A stretch of 63,271 nt of DNA, taken from NCBI RefSeq assembly GCF_000003815.2, contig NC_049981.1, positions 10,488,930-10,552,200 of the forward strand, written 5' to 3'. Under the pieces are notes generated by a model that did no database searches, had not been told where the DNA came from, and saw only the letters and a program-made list of their open reading frames with translations. The number at the start of each line of letters is the position of its first letter. The stretch's first letter is position 1. Positions 38,101 through 50,900 of this stretch are shown in pieces. This stretch comes from Branchiostoma floridae (Eukaryota; Chordata; Leptocardii; Amphioxiformes; Branchiostomatidae). A program made the position numbers and the translations under genes.

Positions 38101-41100
38101 TTGTCTGTCCCTTACCTCCTCCCTCATGCAGGCCGATTTGAGCTTTAAAGATTAATACCGGGAATAAACGGCGGTTCAAACAAACAAACAACAGCAACAT
38201 ACTTATTCAGGATGACGATGGATATGAGATATGCCGGAATCTCGATGAAACCGGAAATGGCGAAGTTCAGGTAGAAGTTTCCGCTCAGGGCAGCCGTGTT
38301 GAGGGAAATGCCGTAATACACCAACGTGTTGACAATCCTGGACACACAAAACGATTAGAAATTGCAACAATGCCAACATACAATTTTCTACTGAGTCTTG
38401 ATACAATGAAGGCCCAGGGATGTCCCATGCGTAGCGAGTCGCATGCGTAGCGACAGTAATTGTGGGTGTTATGTCAAATATAAGGTGACGGCCCCTGAGA
38501 CATAAACAAGACACGTCTTGACACTGTTATGCTCATCGACACAACGGTCGAGTCAAGAACAGTTAACAAGTCAGTGGCCTTCACATTTGGCATATTACCC
38601 ACAATTCCTGTCGGCACGCATGCGTACTCTGAAGGTGTGAACGAGCGTATTGGTAGAGAACACCACAAACAAGTTAATAGCTTATTTTAATGAATTAAAA
38701 TGCGACTAATCTATTCTATCTTACCTAATACTGTCGGCTTTAACATTGGACTATATGAATGCGATTACCAAGCAATGCATTTATTCATATCAAGGAGCTT
38801 TGATGGGAGGGAAATATCACGACGTTTCACTGACCAGTTGAAGAAAATGTTGAGAGTCCATTTCCGAAGATTCGGAGGTCTGAACAGGTCGACAAATGTG
38901 TAGACCTTCTTCTTCTTGGCCTTTTCCCCTGTCTTACAGAATAAGGAAACGCAAGTAAAGATGATTATGAATATTCTGTCTTCGGTTCAAAAATCGTTGC
39001 ACGATTCATTTTACTTATTATGATAAGAGCGATTACATTTTGGCAGTGTCTTCATGGAAAGAAGTCAGTTCTCAAATTACAACATGCTGTGCCCGTGCGA
39101 GCATTACGCATAATAATTCAATAAAATAAAGAGCAGCTTTACGCATCGCGACCATTTCGCACCTCACCCTTCCCTTAATCTAACTATTTGTCTGTTGGGA
39201 CAACGCGGACGATATGACAACAATTCTCTCCAGCCTTTTTGTTAGTGTTTCACTTACTGCAAGTCGGACACAGGCGGAGTGTGCTCCAAGTTGACTCGAA
39301 AAACACGTGTATAAACCCAGCTGTTGTCTGGCGAGAGTGCCATGGGGCAGGCTCCTGAAGATGGACTCTCACTGTACTTGGGGCACCGTTGCGGCACTGC
39401 GGGGTTCGTTCACGGTGGCACTATTGTGTTATTTTCGCGATTTTTAATAACTTAGATATTGCGTAATACGTAAAAGTATGATTTAGAAGACAACAAAATA
39501 CACAAACGAACGAAAATTGGTTCTTCATCTCTGAAAGTCGTTAAGTTATCTACGAACCCCGAAGTGACGCACCGGTGCCCCAAGTGCAGTGAGAGTCCAC
39601 CTTAAGTGACACGGGATTAGAAGCTTCGCATTGACTTACCATGGTAAGCGGGATGGTGTTGTGGAGGACTTCATCAGGCATGGCGACTTTCGTAACTTCT
39701 GCGGCTTTCCGCAGGACTGCTGCCGCCTCTTTGTGGCGGTTCCTGGAGATCAGCCATCGCGGGGACTCGGGGATAAGCCTGGAGGGTATTTAAGGACATT
39801 TATTTATTTATTTATTGAGATTGCATACAATGCAATAAATGGCAAACCCAGGCAGCTTGGCTAATATTCGGCACCAACACATACATACATTTACAGTTCT
39901 CATAGAATACACATAATCAGCTCAACTGGTTAACGTATACTTCAAATTAAACAGCAAGATTAAGCCTAAAGACAGCCTTCTTGAGAACATGAGTTAAAGG
40001 TTTGGAACTTGGGGGTCAGGGGTCTAGTCTACATTACAGGTAATTATTATGTAACGGATTTGAAGCTACAGTATGATCTGTGGTTTAACGGGAGAACCGT
40101 TTTGTGGAGGAAATGTAGGTTTCAAGGGCAGCATGTTAATGAGAGAAATATCCTATCTAGTCATATATCCCTCACTTTAGATATATGACTAGCGCCAATT
40201 TTCGAAATCATCTGGCCACCAAAATGAAATAAAGAAGAGGAACGGCATGGTGACAGTGATCTGTAGCCACATCCAAGGCCGTATGAAGTAGGCGATCCCT
40301 GGCAGGAGCACGTAGGCCAGGGCGAAGGGGACCCAGATGACCATTCCCACCATGCTTCGCTTGTCGGCGGAAACCAGCTCTTGCGCTGAGAGGAAGGGAT
40401 GTCTGGTCATTAATTAGTTACTCGTTATACAGTCTTTACCTTAGTTTAGAGGGTTGTGTTTTCTGGAGTATGTGTAATTTTATCTGTGTGATTGTTGAAG
40501 AACTGTGTAACTTGCATCATGCAGTGTTTTGTTTGTCACGTCACGTCACTAGATTTGGTTTGTTTCTCAGCAGTCAGGCATTGTTTTCGTACCTCTTTTT
40601 CTGGCCATGCTATGGTCATAACAATTGCACGTCTAAGGCAGATAGCTTTCGTATGGTAGCCTAGGAGTATGAAGATAAAAAAAAAACAGTCGAAAAAATC
40701 AAAGTACTTCTGGGCCACCGTACTTTTAGACTCAGAAAGAGGTACATTATACGTTCCTGCATCTATACGTTAAGATGCAGGAACTTTATAACATTTCTTT
40801 CTGAGTCCAAAACTTCAATTTATGTTGATTCGATGTTCAATAAACGTTGTTTGTTGCAATGAATGTTACTATTCGTGTTGCAGTCTAACATGCTAAAGAA
40901 AATGTTGTATTTTGGTGTCTTGTTCCCTGTAGAGAGCTTACGTACACATTACAAACAGAGCCAGAGTGGTGACCGTGGTGCTCGCCGCTATGATGAACCG
41001 GATGGCCATGAAGACAGCGTAGTTGGGAGAGAACGCACACGCTATCCCGGAGATGTAGTCAACAGCGAGGGATACTAGTAGCACTGGTTTTCGGCCCCAT

Positions 41101-44100
41101 CTTAAACGGAAATATTATTAACGTATCACTACTATTCGTTTGTATCTCGGAATAATGACAAGTCTATGTCGTACCACGCGCTAAACTCAACTAGATGAAA
41201 GCAACGTTTAAAAAGCCTATGGGGAAATGAAAGGAGACCGGTTTAAATTTCTGTATACTCTGTACCCCGACTGCCCGGTCGTGAATTGGTTTGGAAATAT
41301 GATGACCCTAGCATTATTTTATATATTGCTCATTCATTTACATTTATGATTTATAGTTAGCCTTAACATCATATGTTTCCTTTATTTGCTCAATCATTTA
41401 CACTTCCCATTGACTATTGATATTTAATGTCCTAATCAACTTATCTTATATTTGCTCCCATTGTATTTTGAATAGTATTAGCTTGGTTAATTGGAGGAGG
41501 GCTTTGTACAAGCCATGTACTCTTCTCCTCTCCTCCGGCACTTTTCTTACCTTTACTTTCCTTCACTTTATCATTATTGTTTTTATGTGAGAAATAGATA
41601 AGTAAACAAAAAATAAAATTACTGTCTATGTATGTACAGTCAAACCTGCCCGAGCGACCACCTCTTCTCAGCGACCACCTGGCCATTTCGACCGCTTTTT
41701 CTCGGTCCCGATTTTTTTTCCCATTGACGTAAGCATTAAGCGACCTTTTCTCAACGACCACCTGGCCAACGCGACCGCGATCGGCCCAAATTGGGACCCA
41801 TAACGACCGCATCATTTTCAAAATTGAGGTTTTCATCGATTTTCTATGATTAATAGCGCGATTTTTTGCCTAAATAGACCAGTTTGCGTCGGATTTTGAC
41901 TACCATTACAATGTTATGTTTAGAATAAGGATGGCGGCGGTCAATGGGTGGGTCAATCGGGCAGTCTACTGTAATATGGGAGGAAATTTCGTTGTAAGAA
42001 AACCCGAATTTAGTTGTTACAGAAGTTTTTTTTTTAAAATCTACATGTATATCATTATGAAGTGAACAACTGCTGAAACGTATATATCCTCATACTTTTT
42101 AAAGACAGATCTGTGTAATGCTTTTGTCCAACTGTACTGTACATTCACCCTCGTGGGTAAGTACGCTATCGGGACGTACCGGGCATCGAATTCGAAAGGT
42201 GCACCGTAGTTATTTCAGATATGGCGATCAAGAACACAGCAACGCATGAAGGCTTGTATAGTAACTGGCAGCATCAAAGTTCCCTTACTGTCTAAAAGTA
42301 AAACGTTAGTGTACAAATATTGAGCTTTAAAACACTGTATCGCATAAAAGCTCGATAAAAGCTTGGGGTTAAATTTACTATTTACAGTTTGCATCGGACA
42401 TGTTTTAAGTCGATACTCTTCTCAACGACCACCTGCCCAAATCGACCGTTTTTCCCCGGTCCCCCGGGTGGTCGTCTTGGGCAGGTTTGACTGTACCTGT
42501 CTGCTGCGTGTCCCCCGATAACCGCTCCGGCCATTTTACCGGCAAACCAGAGAGACTTGGCCAGGTTAACCTTCCAACTGTTGTCACAGACAAGATCCCA
42601 CTGGAGAGAGAGAAAAAAGATATCATTGTGGCCGCAACTGGGCAATTGCTGCCGTATGTAGGTCATCTGAGTTCTCACCGAATGGCGGCCGATTCTGTTA
42701 TTTGTGCGTTGGATGGCATCGACAAGCAATGGAATGCTCTACAAGTCCCGAGTCTAGCTTTGATTTCGTCTTTTGCATGGTATACGATCGCGAATGTGTA
42801 ATGCAGCTCGAGAAGCTTCCTTGTGCGTCTAATTTCGAAAGGAGAAGCTCATCTGACGATGAAATTGGCCTCAGGTAAATACTTCACAGGACCAATTTTT
42901 TCTTTTTTTCTGAACATTTTCTAAGTTTTTGAGCACCACCAACCCCTCTTGCCGCACTAAGGCGTGCATACCGGACACGATGACCCAGCTGTGGTCATCG
43001 TAGAAATACTGTAAGTTCATTTAAGTTCGCGAGATTTTTAAGTTCGCGTATTTCGCTGAGACCTCTGCTTCGCGAAGTCATCTACTCGCGAACATGCATG
43101 TTCAATATCGCCCCCCTCCCCACACCCTCCGTCCAAAAGAGCCAGTCTCTGTAACTACGTGTTTACTATGATAGCAACTTATACCAATGACAAGACTCAA
43201 TTGATAACAGACTATTTATTCCTTTCAAACCGAAATAAAAGTTGATTCAACACATATACGATACATGGAGACATTATTGTATAGAAATGTGCCACTGGCG
43301 AGTAAGAAGACAATATCAGAGGACTGAAAGAAGTATAAAGTACATGTAGGTCTAAATTACATCCTATCCATTATGTTGACAATCTTATTTTATGAAGGAG
43401 ACGTAGCTTACGTCTGTGACGACAGTGCTCTTGTACTCTGTAGTGTCGTATTCGTACCCCTGGTCACACGCGATCTGCGTCCGGTTAGCGACCGGGTGTG
43501 CTTCAACAAAGTCTCGATAGGTGGTATTGATGGTTGTATCCAAAAGATCGTAGGTGTAACTAAGATACGTAAATACAGTATTACTACCACACAGTTTTAA
43601 CTATTGCATGCATTGAGATAGTACAGAACAAAGAAAGTATAAGGTAAAGATTTTCGGCAGTTAATAATGATACAAAAGAGTTCATGACATATCATGTACA
43701 CATGCACACAAAGAGACACATACTAAGCCCGGGGGAGAAAAAGAGGTGATATTCTAACCGTTTGCACTGACTCCGTGTCCACTCCCCGTCCTTCAGCTCC
43801 CAGGGGATGCTAACGTTCAGCAGCTCGGCCGGGGTCGCGTTCAGCCCCGAAAAGGTGGCCTCAGGGACCCGGCAGTGGTAGTCGGGCTCGACGGCAAGAA
43901 AGACGATTGCAAATAACTCCAAGGCATTGATCCCAATAGGCAGACACATGAGGAAGAACACCCTTCTCTGCCAGGGTCCAAAACCGCCCAGGTACTTAAG
44001 AGCGAGATCATAGCTGACATTGATCTAGGGAAAACAGACACAATTTGTGTCAATGTTAATGACTGGCATACAAATACGTAAGTTAAAAGGAAAGCTCACT

Positions 44101-45125
44101 ATGACAGTGCATTGAGTGCAATCTTCATTAGACACAGTGCGTAACATACAGTGCAGTGTGCTTGCTCTGCATGGGGCTACCTACCGTTGTAAAAACCCTA
44201 TAAAAGTCCAAAACATGAAATCATTAATTCTTCACGTCAAGACCTACGTCTTCGTAATAGCAATTATGTTCTTGTCATATATTTCATCAATACCACCTCT
44301 AAATCAAAATCTATTCATCCTTAACGAGTTCAAGTATTCTATTAGGATACTGACGTACAAGCATGCTCACAGTATCTTTCCGCGACGTAGGGGTATAAAA
44401 AGTAGTGCGGCCGAAATCTGGAAACGTCTGTAAACACTGTAGCGTGAAAGTCAGCAAGGCATGAACTTTGCTGTATGGTAGTATGATAAGTCAACTTTCA
44501 GATCGTTTGTCTAAGATCATGGTATCTGCCCATTCGGTGTATTAATGCGCGTGACCTTTACAGCTGACTGCCTCGGTGAGTCCGCATGGCCCCACATGAC
44601 CCCATTTCAAAGAGGGCGTAAAAACAATTTTCAAAACAATTTTTTTGGGTTTTCAATTAATTTGTAAACATGTGGCGTCGGGCGTGGCGTAACTGGTAGA
44701 GCGTTCGGCTCGGAATCTATGGGTTCTGAGTTCGATTCCCACCGTGCCCCCGACGTTGTGCCCTTTGGAAAGGCACTTTACACCACTTTCCTTCTGTCTG
44801 TACCGTGTATGTGGCATTGTTAATATAAGTTACAAAACTTGAGTGCAGTGCCACATCGTCCTCGTCTGTCCAAAAGCAAATAGAAAAAAAAATAATTTGT
44901 AGGTTATACCCTCGACTTCAACATTTTAGTTTGTCGTGATTGAAAACTGCATACAACTATGATTTTATCCGCGTCGGTGCCTCACCTTGTGGTCCTTATC
45001 AGAAATCCCCATAGGCCGAAAACTGTTCTGCCACCTTATCTAGTACAAACCTGCACATCTCCGGTAGGTGGCGTGTTGCCGAGGATTGTAGCTTCTTCAC
45101 CGTGCTCGAGCTCTGTTTCCGCCAT
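35196..45125 (-). CDS. SLC22-family organic ion transporter (12 exons)
   Basis: A major facilitator superfamily transporter of the plasma membrane, of the organic cation/carnitine/anion group. Exons from the 5' end: 45125-45051, 44024-43759, 43559-43412, 42600-42497, 41100-40946, 40385-40220, 39778-39640, 38932-38835, 38337-38203, 36735-36656, 36486-36378, 35439-35196. All are GT-AG with continuous frame, giving 572 residues. Motifs: Q.NVSYDLALKYLGGFGPWQ at the N-terminus, a large glycosylated extracellular loop, the WDLVCD box, GGHAADRWGRKP (MFS signature), the WLIPESPRWLISRNR box between TM6 and TM7, KFGRRWP in the second half, SAEIFPTVVR, and the LPETKGKTLPATIED C-terminus. The substrate cannot be deduced; OCT-, OCTN- or SLC22A15/16-like are possible. 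Transposons lie at the exon 4 donor and in the 3' region. Confidence 0.95.
36826..36872. repeat. GTTCAACC microsatellite-like tract
   Basis: Short head-to-tail GTTCAACCC/GTTCAACC units in an SLC22 intron. Confidence 0.7.
37370..37452 (+). repeat. tRNA-Leu/Ser-like sequence, probably a tRNA-derived SINE or pseudogene
   Basis: TGGCCGAGCGGT fits the pol III A box of Leu/Ser tRNAs. GGGTTGGAACCCC about 45 bp later resembles a B box with the key C changed to G. The acceptor arms do not pair convincingly. It lies in SLC22 intron 9. Confidence 0.4.
37852..37884 (+). repeat. Decayed hammerhead-like motif in Penelope-type debris
   Basis: CTGAGAA, a GTGAC/GTCAC helix (37861-37865 with 37871-37875), then CAAAACGTC. 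Compared with the better motif at 28682-28728 the CTGATGA box lacks its T and GAAA has become AAAA. The downstream TGATGAAACTATTCAC stretch resembles TGATGAAACTATTTAC at 29158. Confidence 0.5.
39359..39602. mobile_element. Inverted-repeat MITE with about 50-bp arms
   Basis: TGGACTCTCACTGTACTTGG at the left and CCAAGTGCAGTGAGAGTCCA at the right belong to about 50-bp inverted arms that also include GGGGTTCGT. It lies in SLC22 intron 7. No coding sequence. Confidence 0.7.
41637..42493. mobile_element. Pogo/Tigger-like MITE, copy 3, abutting the SLC22 exon 4 donor
   Basis: TA-flanked CAGTCAAACCTGCCC/GGGCAGGTTTGACTG element of 857 bp. Relative to copies 1 and 2 it has an extra block of roughly 108 bp near 41876-41985 and lacks about 95 bp near 42387. 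Its right TA target is part of the GTA that opens SLC22 intron 4, only one base from the exon. Confidence 0.85.
44675..44890 (+). repeat. tRNA-derived SINE
   Basis: The 5' part (about 44680-44753) can form a tRNA-like acceptor stem (GGGCGTG with CGTGCCC, using G-U pairs). It has an A box TGGCGTAACTGG and a B box AGTTCGATTCCC. A tRNA-unrelated body follows with AAAGGCACTTTACACCACTT and the element ends in an A-rich tail at about 44885. It lies in SLC22 intron 1. Confidence 0.7.
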
Positions 45126-46305
45126 TATTCTTTTTTTTGTAGGATAAACTGGTACAAAACAGTCAAATATTAGATCAAGAAAAAATGAAATTGATTACCA
45201 GACTCGCCACAACCTCGAGACGTACGTTTAGATTGATTAACAAAAGTAAACTATAACCTGAATTTCAACATAACTTCACGCAAAACACATTGTGCGAAAA
45301 CTGGAGTCCTTTAAAAAAACTTTACCCACCCCAACATCTGCTTGGAAATCACCTACTAGCTACTCAGGCGACAAATGTGCGAACTGTTCCACAGTTAGTA
45401 CTAGTACTTAGAGTCCATATCCGGATTCAAAACATCGACGTGTTGGTCGGAAATTCTAACTTCTATTCCTTTTGTCAAGAACAGAATTACTAACCACAAC
45501 ACTAAAGACAGTTTGATACATTGGAACTGTTGTGCCCAACTCATTCACACCCTAAACCCGTCTATCTAGTTTTCACCATGTGTCAACCGCCATTGACATT
45601 TGTAGGCGGTCTCAGGGCTCTAACATGCAGTGTATATGGGGCAACAACCTTGTGTGGCGCTCTGGATACACTGCTTATGCATTTATGAATTTGAAAAAAA
45701 AAAAACCCGCAGCAAGTCCTAAGTATTAACAAGGATCTTTTACAAGATTAAGGCGGTTTAACATGACAGAACTACCCATCGACACGGATTTAAGTCAGCT
45801 TTACCGTTACGTTTAGAAAAGAGCTTGTGTACGACATAAGCACGACTAACCAAAGATCAGACTCGCTATCGTACGGCAAATCGTATGGCGGATCTGACAG
45901 ATCACTTCACCGCTGTTGTTTCTTGCCTGTTCTTTGAGTGTGGCCAGTCGATCACCACCAAGACCTGAATTTGCATAACAAGCCTTGAGATGATTTATTG
46001 ATAACCAAAACTTGATCGACCACTATTCGGCCTAATAAAGGTCGATAACAAACATGTTATACCAGCCCACTGCCCCCACGGTCTCAAAAAGCCTATAGGA
46101 CTACATGTACCTTAACATATGAGTTAAGCACAACGCCACGAACATTTAGCCCCAAAGGCTATGGATTTTGAGACAGGTACCGCCCCTATACAACGAAATG
46201 TGTGGGAAGGATTTGAACTTAACTATACTAACATACAGTGATTCAGCTCCCACCGTTTCAGGCGGACTGTTTTATTGAATGAATGAAGACCTTTATTTAC
46301 GGCGC
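45126..46305. other. Intergenic stretch upstream of the SLC22 gene
   Basis: Presumed promoter side of the SLC22 gene on the minus strand. I see no clear TATA box or conserved site and no coding region. Confidence 0.4.
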
Positions 46306-46314
46306 TGTCCGGCC

Positions 46315-46605
46315 GGTCTGCCTTAACACCTCAAACGACCTTAAACGACCTCAAACAACCTCAAACGACCCCAAAAGACCCCCAAAAGGGTCTGCATGGG
46401 GGGAGGGGGTCTTGGTAACACTTAATGGTGAATTCGGGAGGTAATTTGAAGGGCATATCCTATTCGTACAACGCTAGATTATGGTCTATCAATGGGTAAA
46501 AATTGCTGACTAATAAAGTGGAGCACGTGGAGCGCCGAACAAGCCCTGCATATAATAGAGCCGTTTGAGGTTGTTTGAGGTCGTTTGGGGTTTAGGCAGA
46601 CCCGC
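46315..46605. mobile_element. Inverted-repeat element with internal CCTCAAACGA sub-repeats
   Basis: GGTCTGCCTTAACACCTCAA at the left and a matching inverted end (TTGGGGTTTAGGCAGACC) at the right. Each arm contains two to five short copies of CCTCAAACRA next to the terminus. Confidence 0.65.
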
Positions 46606-47152
46606 GCGGTCCTAGACCGTCTGCGAGTCGGGCTGTGGAATTTCGACGCATGCAGACAGAATCAACGGACAACAACGGTTTAGCCTAGGGCAGTGTTTTT
46701 CGTAACAAAAAAGGCATCAGATCTGCAGTTTGTATGACAGATACACGACTATTCCAGTAATGCCCTCTAATACAAATGTAGCTTGTGATAACGCGACAAC
46801 CGTACGATGATTGTAACCGAGCATTACCTTGCCTATCTAGGTAATGTACTCATGTATGTAACGTTATATCTCTTGTAGCCGGGGCGCAGTTGGTCAGCAA
46901 TATAATCTTAACTTTATAAGCCTCATGTTTTATCCATATTTGTCCAAAGCCATGATAAAACAGGATAAATACAGTTATGATCACCAGTAAATATAACAGT
47001 GTTGTATGCATCGCGAAGTAGAGAGTCCTTAGGTAAGTTTACCAAACGGTGCCAGCTATATTTTATGAGCTGAATTCTAGCAGATATTATGATGGGAATA
47101 GTTCCTATATAAACTGTCCTTTTCGTTTCAATAGCATTGTGTATTATGTTTG

Positions 47153-47274
47153 TTGGATCTAGCCTGGTATCCAGACGTATTGTAGCTCTCAAGTCTCTTC
47201 TTTTTTTTTCGGAGAGGACAGAAGAGACTCAGGAGAGATAATAATACGTCTGGATACCAGGCTATGTTGGATAA
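47153..47274. mobile_element. hAT-like foldback MITE with 8-bp target duplication
   Basis: TAGCCTGGTATCCAGACGTA arms at both ends and inner arms AGTCTCTTCT/AGAAGAGACT. TGTTGGAT flanks both sides, an 8-bp duplication typical of hAT elements. Confidence 0.75.
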
Positions 47275-47989
47275 AAGAGACGGAACTGTAATTTGCAACA
47301 CAAATTTTTGATTGTCCAACTCCAATCTTAATCTTTATCAACTCCGATCTTTATTATCCATCTTAAACAATGAGCAATCAACTTTGTGAAGATACTGCTC
47401 GGCTGAAGATCTGCCCAAGGCTATGGAGGATAGGGAAGGAAGGAGGGAGTCATGTCCATCTGTGCAACCAGCACGCTTGGATGATGATGATGATGAGCAA
47501 TCCCCTGCTGTGACGTCAGTGTAATGTAGATACCGTTAGAACACGTGACTCGGTGAGCAGTGGATCATAAGGAAGTCCATGACCTTGCATACAAATTACT
47601 AGTATCCAGATTTAGATTGATGAAATTGCAGACAATGCGATACATGGTTCCACTAAAGTATCTATTATCTATGTATTATTCACAATTTGATATGACCTGT
47701 CAGATACGATGCCATTTTTTTCAAATAAATATGCCCGACACAATGGTTAACCATTAGATAAAGTGCTACATCATTAATACGTTCTGTACGTTTTTCAACA
47801 ATGGCAGTATAACTTGCGCCAATATATAACGTCCTTGCTTGTGCACACTCCAGTCCTGCTCCAGTCTTTTCTAATCGAGGTCAACGTCCGATAGGTCGAT
47901 TTGTGGGGTCAGCTGTGGGGGGGCCCCTTGGCGCCTGCGTACAAGGCAAGAGTTCATCAAAGAAACACACAGGGAGCCAAAAGTTTAAA

Positions 47990-50900
47990 ATGGATCACAA
48001 CGTGAGACTAGCCCTGCTGGTTGTGCTGTTGTTTGTGTACCTGTTCATATGTGCTGGGATGTTCCATGCCCTCGAACCGTGGGCGGACGCGTGGTGGCTT
48101 GGGGCCAATAACTACACAGAGGCAACTAGAGAGTTTTACAGAAACTACACAGGTGAGTTGTAGACAGTACAGCCAAGGGCCATGCAGGTTTGTTTTTTGC
48201 TTCAGGGACACACATGAGCCGAGCTGTCAGAAGCCTGGGTGCATTATTTGTTTGCAGGGCCTATACAGGTCTGCTGCACGACCCCAGTACCTGACCCACA
48301 CCCCCTCCGGATCCCCGTCCCCCTCCCCTCCCCTGGAGTTTATGTCTCTCCCCGGATCCCCCAGCCCACCGCGAAGGGGTTACCCCTCACCCAGCGCAGT
48401 AGGTGTGGCATCCCAGCCCCCCTGTGACGCCAAGCATTGAGTCTTGAGATCTTGCCATTAATTCACCATAATAATTTAATCAGCAGTTCAACCAATGATA
48501 GAGTTCTTTTCTAACGCTACGTTTTTGTTCTGTCGCTATTTTGTCCTGACTGTGATATCCAGTCAGGACACTGACAGAGACCCCATTGTTCATATCAACA
48601 ATGCATGCGTGTGTACTAGTGGACTGTAGAGTTTTTGTTGGGTGCAAGACGGGGCCGTCCATTTCTCACCAGGGATGGGTTCCCATATCTTGTGGGCGTA
48701 ATGCCATATATCATTTTTGTGAAGGTGAACTATCTTGCCAATATAGCTCCCTAAACATGTAGATTAAGTGTTGTCTAACATTTCAAAACATAAAGTTATT
48801 TTTTCCTTCTGATTTTTTGACCTCATATATGGATGTCTACTTTATGAGGTCAAAGGTCAAAACATGGTCTTTTTGAAAAATCACTTGTTGTTAGGTTTTA
48901 TAAATACTTTATGTTCCAATTTCTAAATCAATAGTCATTATCAACCAATAGATCCAGTCGACTCGAATTCTGGGGGGCAGGAGACTGTTTCTACTCGCCT
49001 CTTGTGTTTCACATGTTAATGCTAGTTCACCTTTATTCGTGGGATAACCTTTATCCGTTGTATTTATCACCAGGGTATTTCGAGATATCAAGTCAACGGA
49101 CGGTGGTCTTAAACTGCATTATATTTTTTAAAATGCAATTTGAAACCACCGTCCATTAATGTGACATCCCTAAATATCCTGTTTTTAGGTACAACGGATA
49201 TAGGTTACCCTGCGAAGAAAGGTGAACTAGCGTTATAATGAATTTTTTTTCAATTAAAATTCCTCCTAACCTTTCATTCATGACAATCCTTTTTTCAATC
49301 CTACAGGAAACAAGAATGCCACTGATGACTTCCCATTTGTGCCCAGGTCCTTTTTTGAGTCCTTCTTCTACATGACATCAGTGTTCACAACCATAGGCTA
49401 TGGGCACATTACACCAATCACTACATTTGCCAAGGTGGGTTATGGAATTTTTGGCAAAGCCCCCGGGACTGAGTCTATTGTAGCCAATGTCTAGGTCTCG
49501 AGGTAAATCATTGTAACATTAGCAACCAGAATTACCATTGCATTTGCTCAGTGGCTGATTGGATGCTATATTAAGATATGTTTGATCTTGTGACCATAGT
49601 GACCACTCCTTTTGGCTATAGTCATGTGACCATATACAAAATGTAGTGGCATTAGTCTTCTTCAGAGAAAGGCTAAAAAGTAGACCAGAAATAAATCAAA
49701 TCCCTTTGTTGTTTTAAGTGTTAGAGTTCAGGTTATTTCTTGTATAGTTATGCTACATTCGAGGTAATACTGTATGGAGATAGTGCCAAATTTTATTTTA
49801 GCAAGCTTGTTTCTTTTACCACATTTATAATTTTTTGTACTACATATAACGTTACTTGATGATCTAGAATATGAATACCTTTCCAGGTCTTCACGGCAGT
49901 CAGCGCAAACTTTGGGATCCCGCTGCTCATCTACATCCTGGCAATCTTTGGGAGCAAAGTCAGCGACCTTGTCTTGTGCGTACATGTTTGTACAATTACA
50001 TTCTACAATCTTCGTCATCTTAACGACTTGTTTCTACTTTTATTTGTGTGTGTGGGGGGGGGGGGGGATGGAAGTGGCACAAAAAAAGTTGAGAATCAGC
50101 GATTCCCTTATTGGGGATATCTATATACTGATTGATAAAGCAAAGTATATCTATCAATGTCTTCAGCACTTTCTTTGATGTTTCAAACTTTGACTATTTG
50201 CCAGTTTCTGGAATGTCCATGTAGCAGCCTCACAGTTGAGCTCCTAGTTCCAATTTATTGGTAACTCGAGACCCGGGTTCAGTTCTGGTTTGGGGCTGCA
50301 CCCGTCTTTTGGAAGGAATATGTTTGAGGAGATGCCTAAAGCATGTTAAAGCGGATCCAGCAACCCCTACCTGCAGAAATATACAGAAACATCAAGGAAA
50401 GTTCCTGCTCTGCTTCCAATACTACAAGGGTCTGAACGAACAAACAATATAACAAATGGCGTACAGACTTATATAACTACGCGTTGCTTTAATACAATAG
50501 GGCTGGAGAGGATCGTTTTCTACGCCGGGTACCGGGACCGTACGGACGGCGTACAGTAACGGTGATGCTGGTGGAGCTGTTCGGCCTCTTCTTCATCCTG
50601 ATGATCCCTGGCGCTATCTTTGCGGAGTTGGAGGATTGGAGCTTTGGTGGTAAGCTTCATCTATTTGCTTGTTTTTATGTATTGCATACCCAGTAAACTG
50701 CCTTATAGCTAAAATAACACATCAGGTTTATACTGAAGAGTACAAGTTTTATATGTAGTCAGATTTAATTGATCCACTCACATTTTGACAGACCCTAACC
50801 TTTTTGATAGGTGTTGTGGGTTCTTAAACATGCTTGAGGTGTGGCTGTCCTCAAACACAAGATCTCCATTTATTGGAGGTACATCCCTATTGTTCAGTAT

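Noticed and set aside
44675-44755. Functional tRNA gene
   Set aside because: The anticodon arm does not fold cleanly and a SINE body with A-rich tail follows directly.
47903-47989. N-terminal extension of K2P gene 2
   Set aside because: It would need a GTG start, has no counterpart in gene 1, and the ATG at 47990 aligns with the paralogue.
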